64,000 nucleotides of DNA from Lachnospiraceae bacterium (lineage in GTDB: Bacteria > Bacillota > Clostridia > Lachnospirales > Lachnospiraceae): NCBI GenBank assembly GCA_014804675.1, contig JAAUZH010000011.1:151194-215193 (forward strand), in the 5' to 3' direction. Each line of letters opens with the position of its first letter. Positions within the stretch are counted from its first letter, which is position 1. The notes beneath the pieces are model-generated. The model searched no databases. It was not told where the DNA came from and saw only the letters and a program-made list of their open reading frames with translations. Of the stretch, positions 18,069 through 27,183 are shown piece after piece. Position numbers and translations under genes: made by a program.

Positions 18069-19157
18069 TTACCTTCCTGTATCCTGGCTGACCCTCTGAC
18101 TGTATTCAGTTACACTGGAGGACGGCTCATAATTTTCTTCTCCAAACAAAAACTTATGAAGCTCGGATACATTCGTCTTAAGATCCGTAGGAATAACACA
18201 GCTTTCCTTTCCTACATATCCCGTTGTGCGATACTCCTCAAATGGGAAGCCATCGCTTGCTACAATCTTATATCCGTTAATGTCCCCTAGCAATCCAAGG
18301 ATTTCCGTTAGTGACAAAGATGTGGCAACCTGATCAAAGGTACTGTTTGCAATCTGGTTCAAGGTGGAAATATTTGCTTCCTTTGCCTTGTCCGCAATTG
18401 CCTGAATCACCTCTCTCTGTCTTTCCGCACGTTTAAAATCATCGCCCTTCGTATAACGGATTCTGCAATAAGAGGTTGCCTGCATACCATTTAAGTTTTG
18501 ATATCCAGTGCTTGCCAATTCTTGATATGTTCTTCCAAGAGCCTCTGAGGTACCTATCTGATAGTTGTTTATATGCTCAAATTCTGCGTCATCTACGTCA
18601 ATCATAACACCGCCCAGCGCATCAATGGTGTCCACAAGCCCTGCAAAGCCAACCGTAACATAATCGGTAATCTGTAAATCCATGTTCATGTTCAACATAC
18701 TGATTGCCTGCTTAGGTCCGCCCTTTGCATAAGCTGCATTAGCCTTACCGTAACTGTCATTTCCCTGATTTAAGTAGGTATCACGGAAAACAGAGACAAG
18801 CTTTATCTCTTTCGTACTTTCGTTAATGGAAGCCAGCATAATCGTATCGGTCCTGGTTCCTTTTCCAAGGGCGCCGTTTCTGGCATCCACGCCAAAAAGG
18901 GCAATTACCCGATAGCCATCTGCGGCTTGTCCGCTTCCGGCCTTATTGGCTACTTCCTCATTGATTACAATATCTCCTTCATTAATTTCGGTTCCTTCCA
19001 TCTTATCTGTTTTTGTAATTAGATAAAGAGCAACACCCATAACGCAGAGCACTAAAACTTCTGCTGCAATCAAAAGAATCTTGTTCCGTTTCTTCTTTGC
19101 CTTTTCCTTTTTGGTCATTTTCTTCTTGCCCTTGGTATTTGTCTTTTTCGTTGCCAT
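18069..19157 (-). CDS. LytR-CpsA-Psr family wall-glycan ligase
   Basis: LCP protein of 362 residues that transfers undecaprenyl-linked glycopolymers to peptidoglycan outside the membrane. A very basic cytoplasmic start (about 1-25, Lys-rich) and one membrane segment (28-48) precede the LCP domain. Seen: ALFGVDARNGALGKGTRTDTIMLASI (conserved Asp and Arg residues of the polyprenyl-phosphate site), VFRDTYL, and the central YCRIRYTKGDDFKRAERQREVIQAI (conserved Arg residues), all diagnostic. It is the likely last step for the glycan built by this operon. Confidence 0.93.
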   Translation of the reverse strand: MATKKTNTKGKKKMTKKEKAKKKRNKILLIAAEVLVLCVMGVALYLITKTDKMEGTEINEGDIVINEEVANKAGSGQAADGYRVIALFGVDARNGALGKGTRTDTIMLASINESTKEIKLVSVFRDTYLNQGNDSYGKANAAYAKGGPKQAISMLNMNMDLQITDYVTVGFAGLVDTIDALGGVMIDVDDAEFEHINNYQIGTSEALGRTYQELASTGYQNLNGMQATSYCRIRYTKGDDFKRAERQREVIQAIADKAKEANISTLNQIANSTFDQVATSLSLTEILGLLGDINGYKIVASDGFPFEEYRTTGYVGKESCVIPTDLKTNVSELHKFLFGEENYEPSSSVTEYSQRVSQDTGR

Positions 19158-19181
19158 AACTAACTCCTCATTTTCCTCTGT

Positions 19182-20600
19182 TTAATATGCATTTTTATTG
19201 ATAAAGCCTTTAAATAATGTCAGGAACAATATTTTAAAATCAAGGCTCATTGTCCAGTTCTCAATATAATATAAATCACAATCAATTCTTTTTCGTATGG
19301 AGGTGTCCCCCCGATAACCGTTAATCTGTGCCCATCCGGTCATCCCCGGCCTCACTTGATGCTTAATCATATAACGGGGCACTTCCTCTTTAAATTTTTC
19401 CACAAAAAATGGCCTTTCCGGTCTTGGTCCTACAAGACTCATATCCCCAATAAGCACATTAAAAAGCTGGGGGAGCTCATCAATGCTTGTTTTTCTCAAT
19501 ACCTTTCCAACCTTTGTTACCCGGGGGTCATCCTTCGTCGTCCATTCCTTTTTCTCTGCCTTAGGCTTCTGCAATTCCATTGTACGGAACTTATACATCT
19601 TAAAAGGCTTATTGTGAAGTCCCACTCTCTCCTGCTTGAAAATAACAGGCCCAGGGCTTGTTGCCTTGATTAAAATGGCGCTTACCAGCATAACCGGTGA
19701 AAATAAAATGACAGATACCAGGCCTACCAAAATGTCCACCACACGCTTTGCAATGGCATTTAACGTATTGGTAAGGGGCACATGACGGATATTGATGACC
19801 GGAAGTCCGTTTAAGTCTTCTGTATAGGGCTTGCTTGGAATCACACTGTTGTAATCCGGTATGAATTTAGTGTGTACACCGGACTTTTCACACAGATTCA
19901 CAATTTCCTCCAGCCTGTCGTAATTTTCCAGAGCCAGCGTAATTGCGATTTCATCCAATTTATTTTCCGGCAGAATAATCAAAAGGTTGTCAATGCGGCC
20001 TAAAACCTTGATTCCCCGATACATGGTACCTCTTGGAATCCTGTCATCCAGAATCCCCCTGATTACATATCCCCATTGAGGATTTGCCATAATGCGGTTA
20101 ATATATTCTTCCGCTGCCCTGGAATATCCCACTAACAGGATATACTTTACATTATACCCCTTTTTTCGCATGAAACGAAGGGTCTTCCTGACAAAAACCC
20201 TTGTAGCTATCTGCAGCACATTGCTTAACAGATAAAAAATAAAAATCATGGAACGTGAAAAGTCAGGCTGGTTTATCACATACAAAACGCCAAGAAACAA
20301 AATCAAGCCCACCGTATTAGACTTTATCACTGCAAAGGCATCCATTCTTAAATTGGTGATGCGTTTTGGCTTGTATAAGTTAAAAATATAATTTAAAATC
20401 AAATATCCTGGCACAATAAGAAACAGTGCGCTGAAATATGTGTTTCTATCCAACACACCCGCACCTTCTGCTACCAGCTTCAGGCTGCTCTCAAATTGAA
20501 TGAACCAGGCAAGCATATATGCCAATATAATCACAACGGCATCTAAAATTACATGAAGCCTGTTGAAATATTTCTGATTATCTTTAATCAAGAATCTCAC
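19182..20600 (-). CDS. Polyprenyl-phosphate sugar-1-phosphate transferase
   Basis: Initiates glycan assembly by moving a hexose-1-phosphate from a UDP-sugar to undecaprenyl phosphate. Length 472 with four to five N-terminal membrane segments (to about 125), a CoA-binding-like cytosolic part (about 145-240) and a C-terminal bacterial sugar transferase domain. Its signature is KRVVDILVGLVSVILFSP then KATSPGPVIFKQERVGLHNKPFKMYKFRTM, with PEDP-like catalytic residues in TKDDPRVTKVG and DELPQLFNVLIGDMSLVGPRPERP. This is the WbaP/WcaJ/CpsE family; the sugar (Glc, Gal or GlcNAc) is not readable from sequence. The reading frame begins with GTG at 20600. Confidence 0.92.
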   Translation of the reverse strand: MRFLIKDNQKYFNRLHVILDAVVIILAYMLAWFIQFESSLKLVAEGAGVLDRNTYFSALFLIVPGYLILNYIFNLYKPKRITNLRMDAFAVIKSNTVGLILFLGVLYVINQPDFSRSMIFIFYLLSNVLQIATRVFVRKTLRFMRKKGYNVKYILLVGYSRAAEEYINRIMANPQWGYVIRGILDDRIPRGTMYRGIKVLGRIDNLLIILPENKLDEIAITLALENYDRLEEIVNLCEKSGVHTKFIPDYNSVIPSKPYTEDLNGLPVINIRHVPLTNTLNAIAKRVVDILVGLVSVILFSPVMLVSAILIKATSPGPVIFKQERVGLHNKPFKMYKFRTMELQKPKAEKKEWTTKDDPRVTKVGKVLRKTSIDELPQLFNVLIGDMSLVGPRPERPFFVEKFKEEVPRYMIKHQVRPGMTGWAQINGYRGDTSIRKRIDCDLYYIENWTMSLDFKILFLTLFKGFINKNAY

Positions 20601-20655
20601 CTATTTCTTACTACTGTCCGTTATTTTACATGATTTTTCCAAAAAGGGCAACCCT

Positions 20656-21624
20656 TTAAGCATTTCTTAAGAAAATGAAAAGATTCTTCCACAGCTCTAT
20701 CTGAATGCTGCAGTAATTTTTCAAATGCTTTCTTTGGAAAGGAACCTTTTTTTCTTTCCTTACCTTAGTAAGATAACCATAAATTCCTTTCATAATGCCC
20801 TGTATATATAACTTTCCCATGGATTTTTTTGAGAAAAACACCCACTTTATGAGTATACCCGCCATAAGAAATGGAAAATTGAAAAGAATCTGGAAAAAAG
20901 GCATATTTTTTCCAATGACATACATATTATTCCGGCTGGATAAGGTTACTTTAAATTCATTGTATCTGGAGCCGGAAAATCCGCTTCCAGCATGATAGAC
21001 CACCGCCTTGGGACAAAATCCATTCTTATACCCATAAATCCTTGCCCGGTATCCAATATCCACATCCTCCAGATAGGCAAAGTGATTCTCATCAAAATAA
21101 CCGATTTCCTCCAATATTTCCTTTCGATAAATAGCTGCCCCCGCACAGGCGGCAAACACTTCTCCTGCTTTCTGATAGTATTTCGCTTTCTTCCCCTTTC
21201 CTCTGGCAAATGCCCAGCCAAGCGCACAGTAAAAATCTCCTGCATCGTCAATTCTGTCCGGCTCCTTCATGGAAAGCATTTTGGCTCCTATGCTAAAATA
21301 ATCCTTTCTTTTTTCCAGAGCATGTTCCAGATTTTTTACAAAATCCGCTTTTACCTTCACATCATTATTTAATAAAAGCACATAAGGGGTCCCGGAAGCC
21401 TCAATTCCTATATTGACCGCCCTGCAAAAGCCCTGATTTTCCGGCAGGGTAATCAAGGACACCTCCGGAAATTTTTCCTTTATAAAGGAGCAGCTTTCAT
21501 CCTGGGAACCGTTATCCACCACAATGGTGTCAAAACTCCAGTCCTGCTTTGCCAAAGAGCTTAAACAATCCTGCAAATATGCCATTCCGTTATAATTTGG
21601 TATCACTACGGTTGTCTTCTTCAT
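20656..21624 (-). CDS. GT2 glycosyltransferase
   Basis: Glycosyltransferase of 322 residues with a GT-A fold: TTVVIPNYNGMAYLQDCLSSL at the N-terminus, VDNGSQDES (about 38-46), the metal/nucleotide site LLLNNDVKV (about 79-87) and the base region YLEDVDIGYRARIYGY. It resembles WbbL/RfbN-like rhamnosyltransferases. A hydrophobic C-terminal stretch (about 243-262) may hold it at the membrane. Its ATG overlaps the stop of the GT2 gene upstream by 4 bp, showing coupled translation. Confidence 0.87.
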   Translation of the reverse strand: MKKTTVVIPNYNGMAYLQDCLSSLAKQDWSFDTIVVDNGSQDESCSFIKEKFPEVSLITLPENQGFCRAVNIGIEASGTPYVLLLNNDVKVKADFVKNLEHALEKRKDYFSIGAKMLSMKEPDRIDDAGDFYCALGWAFARGKGKKAKYYQKAGEVFAACAGAAIYRKEILEEIGYFDENHFAYLEDVDIGYRARIYGYKNGFCPKAVVYHAGSGFSGSRYNEFKVTLSSRNNMYVIGKNMPFFQILFNFPFLMAGILIKWVFFSKKSMGKLYIQGIMKGIYGYLTKVRKEKKVPFQRKHLKNYCSIQIELWKNLFIFLRNA

Positions 21625-23078
21625 GTTAAATCCTCATTTAATTTATACTGCACCTGTTCCCAAAAGTCAGGTATATACAGAAAAATATCCCCTTTTTCTC
21701 TGGCAATCCGCTGTTTTTCCTGAAAAGAAAGCAGCTTTCCTTCCCTTTCCATTTGTTTAAATAACTTTTGATATTTTTTATTCCAGCATACAGCCCCCTC
21801 AGGCATCACATCTACCTGCATCGTCATTTCTGCCCGGTGCATATAGCCTCCATAGGATGCCTTCAAGCCTGCAAAAAGAGGAAGTTCCCTTTCTTTTGTT
21901 TTCCATAACGGTCCCTCCGTCACTATCCCCTTTTGAATTACCCTGCCGCATAAAGCCGCCACTTCGGGTCTTGTCTGAAAAACAGTGGGATAATACGTCA
22001 CTTTATAAAATCCCAAATGGGCCGTATGGCTTACCTGTGCCTGCTCTTTTCCTAATTTCATGTATGTCCTTAAAAAATCCTCCACCGCACGTTTTCCGGC
22101 TTCATATGCATAACGCTTGCTTTCCGGATTGGACGCAGTAGAACTTTCATGACAGCGCCAGTGGTAGAGCACCTTTGGTATATGGGCAATTTTCTCTTTT
22201 CCACCTTCCTTAAAAAGCAGCTCCCCTGCCGCCCGCAGCACCAGATCATAATCCTGTGCCCCGTCATACTCCCGCCGGAATCCAAGCTTCTTCATAAGCT
22301 CCGCCTTCATTACAAGGAAATGGCAGATATAATTATTGGAGAGCAGATAATCCAGATTAAAATCCGGCTTGAAGTGGGGCTCGAAAAAATGAGCCATCTC
22401 CCCATCCGACTTATCCTCATCGGAATAGAGAAGTTCATAATCCCCTTCCTCCAGCTTACAGCGCACATGGAACAAAGCATCAGACAGAAGTACGTCATCA
22501 TGGTCCAAAAGCCCGATATAGTCCCCTGTTGCCAGAGAAAGGGCAGCATTGGTATTTTCTGAAATGCCTTTGTTTTCTTTTAAACGGATATATTTGATAA
22601 CGGGGTACTGTCTGCTTTCTTTTTTCTTTGCACCTGCTACCCGGGCAAGCGTCTCTTTTACCTCTTCTAACCGCTTCCTATATGCCTTTACTACCTGCTC
22701 CACCTGAGCTGACTTACCTGCATCCGCAACAATCAGCTCCACCTTTGCAAATTCGCTCTGTGCTATTACAGAGTCAAGCATTTCTTTGAGATGCTTTGGA
22801 TTTGTTTCATAAGCCGGAACCAGTATGCTGAATACAAAGTCCTTTTGAAACTCCGGTTTATCTGGAATCTTCTCCGGCGGTATATGTCTGAGGTCATCTC
22901 CTGCGGCATACATAAGTCTTACCTGTTCTTCACAAAAATACCGGCTTCCCTTATAATCCACCGCTTTTTTCTGGCTTTCCTCCAAATGGCGTTTATCAAG
23001 CCGCTCCGCCACTTCGCAACAGGTGTTTTTTATTCCATTTCTTTTCAGGTAGGATATGGTTTTGGACAAATTGCTCAT
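21621..23078 (-). CDS. GT2 glycosyltransferase
   Basis: Glycosyltransferase of 485 residues. The GT-A domain begins about residue 83 (FSILVPAYETNPKHLKEMLDS), with the donor site GLLDHDDVLLSDALF (about 188-202) and the base region GAQDYDLVLRAAGE. The C-terminal 170 residues are family-specific. I chose the ATG at 23078 (MSNLSKTISYL): it overlaps the stop of the upstream membrane protein as ATGA and matches the usual start of this family. The open frame extends 69 codons upstream, but that part lies inside the upstream gene and has no conserved look. Confidence 0.83.
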   Translation of the reverse strand: MSNLSKTISYLKRNGIKNTCCEVAERLDKRHLEESQKKAVDYKGSRYFCEEQVRLMYAAGDDLRHIPPEKIPDKPEFQKDFVFSILVPAYETNPKHLKEMLDSVIAQSEFAKVELIVADAGKSAQVEQVVKAYRKRLEEVKETLARVAGAKKKESRQYPVIKYIRLKENKGISENTNAALSLATGDYIGLLDHDDVLLSDALFHVRCKLEEGDYELLYSDEDKSDGEMAHFFEPHFKPDFNLDYLLSNNYICHFLVMKAELMKKLGFRREYDGAQDYDLVLRAAGELLFKEGGKEKIAHIPKVLYHWRCHESSTASNPESKRYAYEAGKRAVEDFLRTYMKLGKEQAQVSHTAHLGFYKVTYYPTVFQTRPEVAALCGRVIQKGIVTEGPLWKTKERELPLFAGLKASYGGYMHRAEMTMQVDVMPEGAVCWNKKYQKLFKQMEREGKLLSFQEKQRIAREKGDIFLYIPDFWEQVQYKLNEDLT

Positions 23079-24790
23079 AGACTGCTCCCTCCACTGGCAA
23101 TACCCGCTTTCATTCCTTTCCTTCCTGCCCATAAATACAGCAGCAAAAAGACCGTCAACACATATCCCGTCAGATATACCGGATAATAATACATGAACAG
23201 TCTGGATGGCGCTGTCAGGAAAATCAGGGGTATTTTTGCCATATGGCTTGCTAACAGCAGGGCATATCCCCATTTTCGTTTCCATAAAAGAATCAGAAGA
23301 ATCACAAGTTCAAGCACCATGGCAGGCAGGGCGCTGTAAACAAAGGAATATCCGGAAAGCTTCTTATGATAATCGCCAGCTTCCCGCAATTCCAGTACGG
23401 AAATGACTCCATTCCGCAGCCGGTGGGAAACAGGCGCCGTCATGGGAAGGTTTCTAAATGTTTCATAATTGGGGACATTTTCTTTTGTAAACATCTCTGT
23501 GGTATTTTCCAGTAAATCTTCCGATTGCAGGAAAGTCTGAAGCCGTTCCTTTAAAAAAACTTCCGGATACTCCAAAACAAGCTGCCAGTAGATCTTTCGG
23601 AATACAGCATACTGCTCATCTGTATAATCCCTTACAAATTCATCATCCGACCAGTACAGGCTGATTCCGGTTCTCCCTTCCTCTGCCGCCTGCGCCGCCT
23701 TGTATACATCCAAAACCCGGTCCATCAAATACAGTCTGCATACCTGTTTAAATATAACGGGTGTGTTTTTATCTTCCAAAGCCGAAAGAGCCGCTTCCTC
23801 CGACTCCGGATAATAAGAACTGGCAAGAGCATCCATATAAATATGTCCAATGAGAGGAACAACCGGAAGGAGCATACTGGTCAGCTCATATTCGTGGGAA
23901 TTTTTATAAAATTGCTTTTGACTCTCCCCTATTTTTTGTGGTACAGCCAGTATAAGGCTTCCAGCAAGCACACAAAGGATAAATCTGGATTTCATTTTCT
24001 TATCCGTCAGTCTCCAAAACAGCACAAGGAAGCAGACCGGCAGCGCCAAAACATAATAAACTGCCTCTGACCGCCAGTTGATGATCACGGCGGATAATAT
24101 AGCAAGTGTTATTACATTTTTGCCGCTAATCCTTTTTTCCACCGAAAGAAATACAAATTCCCCTAAAAGCAAAAGCTCTAAAAAGGCATAAAGGCTCATG
24201 CGCATGGGATACAGATTGGAATCCAGCACAGGCAGGAACAAAAACGGCACATAACCAAAATAGATGAATTTAGAAGCTTTATCCGTAAGAAAAAGCTTTT
24301 GAAACCGGTAAAGAATCCAGCCTACAATCAGGGAAATACAGGCATTCTGCAAAAAAATCACGCCGGATGGAACTGGGATGAGCATAAGTGCCATAATATA
24401 AAACACACTGGTGAGATAATGCTGCCAAAACACTGGAAAGACATTTTCCGCCTCAAATAAAATGCCGAATTCATCCATCCTCCAGATTCCCGGCCAGGTA
24501 AGAAATAACAGCACGCACATCAGCACAAAATAAATGCAGGTAAGTCTCACAAAGCTTCTGTCCGCTTTTTTCAGAAACCAGAACCAAAAATGCCAGAAGC
24601 CTATTAAAAAGCACAAAAAAACAGCCTTACTTCCCCATGCAAATATGGTTTTTATGGCAGCAGTGCCGTCCGTAAAATTCCATAATGAATAGTGGAAAAT
24701 AAGCCTGTCCGTAAAAAAGCTGATTAAAAAGTGGATGCAGGCAATAAAGACCAGATATTTATTTAATTTTTCCTTTAGCCGCTTTTCCAT
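23075..24790 (-). CDS. Polytopic membrane protein, DUF6020-like
   Basis: Protein of 571 residues with about ten to twelve hydrophobic segments. The block LTWPGIWRMDEFGILFEAE followed by WQHYLTSVFYIMALMLIP resembles the DUF6020 group of glycan-locus membrane proteins; DE after the first long loop is reminiscent of GT-C type acid residues, so it could be a polyprenyl-dependent glycosyltransferase. That is inference; no function is shown. A soluble loop lies at about 305-440. I chose the ATG at 24790, preceded by AAAGGAGCGGAT; the ATG at 24832 has no such site. Confidence 0.7.
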   Translation of the reverse strand: MEKRLKEKLNKYLVFIACIHFLISFFTDRLIFHYSLWNFTDGTAAIKTIFAWGSKAVFLCFLIGFWHFWFWFLKKADRSFVRLTCIYFVLMCVLLFLTWPGIWRMDEFGILFEAENVFPVFWQHYLTSVFYIMALMLIPVPSGVIFLQNACISLIVGWILYRFQKLFLTDKASKFIYFGYVPFLFLPVLDSNLYPMRMSLYAFLELLLLGEFVFLSVEKRISGKNVITLAILSAVIINWRSEAVYYVLALPVCFLVLFWRLTDKKMKSRFILCVLAGSLILAVPQKIGESQKQFYKNSHEYELTSMLLPVVPLIGHIYMDALASSYYPESEEAALSALEDKNTPVIFKQVCRLYLMDRVLDVYKAAQAAEEGRTGISLYWSDDEFVRDYTDEQYAVFRKIYWQLVLEYPEVFLKERLQTFLQSEDLLENTTEMFTKENVPNYETFRNLPMTAPVSHRLRNGVISVLELREAGDYHKKLSGYSFVYSALPAMVLELVILLILLWKRKWGYALLLASHMAKIPLIFLTAPSRLFMYYYPVYLTGYVLTVFLLLYLWAGRKGMKAGIASGGSSL

Positions 24791-24866
24791 ATCCGCTCCT
24801 TTGTCTTTTTCCACTGCTTCTGCTTCTATCATGTCATATTTGTCATTTTATTGTGCTGTATAGTTC

Positions 24867-25592
24867 TTACATGTTATATGTGTTCAAGAATGTCTCTAAT
24901 TCCTCCGGCGTTCCAAGCACATGGACTTTTTCATAATCCACTATGGAAATCCGCACTTCTCCGCCTTTTTCAATCAAATAATTATAAAGAGGCGCTACAT
25001 ATTTTTCCCCTTTTTCCAGCTTATCATTCTGACTGTAATATTCTTTGTACAATTCTTCATAAAGTCCGCAGCTTTTGAAATAATAGGCTCCCAACGTGCA
25101 GTTATCGGAAATCCGCTGCTTTTCCCTTACTTCTACTGCCTTTCCGGCTTCATCCAGCTTTACAAAGCTCCAATGCTCTCCCGGTGCATGGAAGCAGGGG
25201 ATAAATCCGTCTCCTTCAATCTGGCTTTCATTCATTTCTCCCGCTTCCACATACGTATCAATGTTATAAATCAAAAGACCAGAGTCCTTATCCCAATAAG
25301 GAGCGCCTAACATGGCCGTGGTAGCCTGTCCGTCTGTAAGATAGTCGATTTCCACTACCTTCACCTGATGGATTCCCATTTTATTGCAAGTGTTATTTAT
25401 GAATTCGGAGGCGTTGTCTTCTTTTCTCACTATAAAAATATATACATTTTCATCGCTTTCAAAGCCTGCCAGACTTTCCATAGACCACTCAAATAAGCTC
25501 TTTCCATGAGCCTCAATCATATATTTGGGCACCGTATAGCCTGCTTTTCTAAATCTGGAACCAAGCCCTGCCATAGTAATCACTATCGTCAT
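24867..25592 (-). CDS. Nucleotidyltransferase of small-molecule activation
   Basis: NTP-transferase of 241 residues. The N-terminal motif MAGLGSRFRKAGYTVPKYMI (G-x-G-x-R-F...PK) is the nucleotide-binding signature of the sugar-1-P and phosphocholine nucleotidylyltransferases, and IYNIDTYV (about 108-115) supplies the metal-binding Asp. It is shorter than RmlA or GalU and closer to the LicC/Cj1416 type seen in capsule loci. Together with the APH-type kinase (29228-30670) and the HAD phosphatase (28851-29243) it could make an NDP- or CDP-activated substituent. The substrate is unknown. Confidence 0.75.
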   Translation of the reverse strand: MTIVITMAGLGSRFRKAGYTVPKYMIEAHGKSLFEWSMESLAGFESDENVYIFIVRKEDNASEFINNTCNKMGIHQVKVVEIDYLTDGQATTAMLGAPYWDKDSGLLIYNIDTYVEAGEMNESQIEGDGFIPCFHAPGEHWSFVKLDEAGKAVEVREKQRISDNCTLGAYYFKSCGLYEELYKEYYSQNDKLEKGEKYVAPLYNYLIEKGGEVRISIVDYEKVHVLGTPEELETFLNTYNM

Positions 25593-25618
25593 ACTGTCTT
25601 TCCTCCCGTTATACTGTT

Positions 25619-26296
25619 CTATAAGGTTACTTCTCCGTCATGGTCCATAAGGGACACTCCGTAAATTCCTTCTATGCCGGCCACTGCCTGAACCATGGCA
25701 GATTCCTCTTTTGGCTTACACTCTATGATCATATCAAGCCCTTCCTTTGACAGGTTTCTGGACTTTACCTTTACTACTTTACTAAATTTTCTTACACTCT
25801 GCAACACTTCCTGCTCTTTTTCCGGCTCTGCAGCATTTACGATTAAGATGCCTGAAGCCCGTCCCATAGGAGTAAGCTCTAACAAAAACAGCCCCAGTGT
25901 CAGAATAAGAGATGTAATAATTGCGATTTTAAACATACCTGCACCGCAAATGATGCCAATGCTGATAGACCAGAACAAAAACATCAGATCCGTTGGGTCT
26001 TTAATGGCTGTACGAAAACGCACAATGGAAAGAGCGCCTACCATACCAAGGGATATTACCAGATTTGACTGCATAGCTAAAATAATGCTGGCAGTGATTA
26101 TGGAAATCAGCGTCAGGGAAATATTAAAGCTTTTGGAATAGAAGCTCCTCTTTGCAGCCAGGTAATACACAATAAAAATATAAATACCAAGAATGCAGGT
26201 CACAAATAATGTGACTAAAATTGACGCTGTCGTCAGACTGCTCCCGCTCATTCCCTCTAAAAATGACTTTTTGAAAATATCTGAAAATGTATTCAC
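25619..26296 (-). CDS. DUF4956 membrane protein
   Basis: Protein of 225 residues with an N-terminal membrane part (segments at about 24-46, 56-74, 80-91 and 110-140) and a soluble C-terminal domain of alpha/beta look. The strongly conserved DUF4956 block is LGMVGALSIVRFRTAIKDP followed by a Trp-containing membrane helix. Members sit beside VTC-domain and CotH genes in many bacteria, as here; no activity has been assigned to my knowledge. The start is GTG at 26296, preceded by a strong GGAGGAAATTT. Confidence 0.85.
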   Translation of the reverse strand: MNTFSDIFKKSFLEGMSGSSLTTASILVTLFVTCILGIYIFIVYYLAAKRSFYSKSFNISLTLISIITASIILAMQSNLVISLGMVGALSIVRFRTAIKDPTDLMFLFWSISIGIICGAGMFKIAIITSLILTLGLFLLELTPMGRASGILIVNAAEPEKEQEVLQSVRKFSKVVKVKSRNLSKEGLDMIIECKPKEESAMVQAVAGIEGIYGVSLMDHDGEVTL

Positions 26297-26357
26297 AAAT
26301 TTCCTCCTGTAAATGAATTTTAATTCTTAAATGACTGCTTTCCAAATCACTTATGAC

Positions 26358-27098
26358 TCAAAGCCCCATTGAAGCAAACTTTCTGCATAAGTAATACTTG
26401 GAAAAGGTAGTCTGCTGTAATCTGCCGATTTCCAGCCGTTCTTTTAAAAAGGAAGGCAATAATTCATCATATTTTACTTCCAAAAGCACCCTGCCCTTTG
26501 GCAAAATAGGGGCACTTGTCATGTCCCTGTGAAAAAAGTGGGCAAAATCCACAGATGACTGTATATTCTCATCTATGGTAATTCTTACATTTCCCTGCTT
26601 ATATACATAGGGGATTCTATCATAGGCCACAATCACCTTTGGCTTCCCATTCTTTACCGCTATCCACACCACAAACTCCTGCAGCAGTTTTGAATAATGC
26701 TCAAACTCCTCCTGCTTTAAGGAAAGGTTTTTCCCTTGAATAAGCAGTTGGCACTGTTCTCTGGTAAGAGGAGTGGAAAGCTTCCTCGTCATGCCATGAA
26801 GCTTTATTTTCTTTTCCAAAGTAATCTGTTTTTCTGAATGATTGTAAATCCGGATCCGGTACTTCATCCGGTCATCCACTCCTGCTTCATTCATTTTATA
26901 GCAAGTGTTATTATAGTCGTCAAAATACAGGCTGCGAATATGATAATATCCCTTTTCCCCCACATGAGAATCCAGTCTGGCAATTCCCTTCAGACCAGCC
27001 TTCAGTATAGGGATATCCGTTGCTCCACATAGATATTTTAATTCGTGGCGGTATTTTTTTTCTGTTTGCTTTTGGAAAAAGCTGTTTATCTTAATCAT
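26358..27098 (-). CDS. VTC-domain protein (polyphosphate polymerase-like)
   Basis: Protein of 246 residues made of one VTC catalytic-type tunnel domain. Seen: KYRHELKYL at about 10-18, HIRSLYFDDY, DRMKYRIRIYNHS, LEKKIKLHG, VIVAYDRIPYVY, RITIDENI and LLEVKYDELLP: the Lys/Arg and acidic residues that line the tunnel in eukaryotic Vtc4 polyphosphate polymerase. The bacterial group is only inferred to make or handle polyphosphate. I chose the ATG at 27098, as the preceding 47 codons of the open frame lack conserved features. It lies between CotH and DUF4956. Confidence 0.83.
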   Translation of the reverse strand: MIKINSFFQKQTEKKYRHELKYLCGATDIPILKAGLKGIARLDSHVGEKGYYHIRSLYFDDYNNTCYKMNEAGVDDRMKYRIRIYNHSEKQITLEKKIKLHGMTRKLSTPLTREQCQLLIQGKNLSLKQEEFEHYSKLLQEFVVWIAVKNGKPKVIVAYDRIPYVYKQGNVRITIDENIQSSVDFAHFFHRDMTSAPILPKGRVLLEVKYDELLPSFLKERLEIGRLQQTTFSKYYLCRKFASMGL

Positions 27099-27183
27099 AT
27101 TATCACTTTCTTGCCATGCAGGCAATGAATTTTGTGGGAAAGGGGAGGTAGAAAGTAACAGTCTGAATAGCACAAAACTTACA

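Noticed and set aside
24867..25592. RmlA or GalU assignment for the short nucleotidyltransferase
   Set aside because: Too short, lacks the RmlA blocks seen in the gene at 55905, and its context is a kinase/HAD group.
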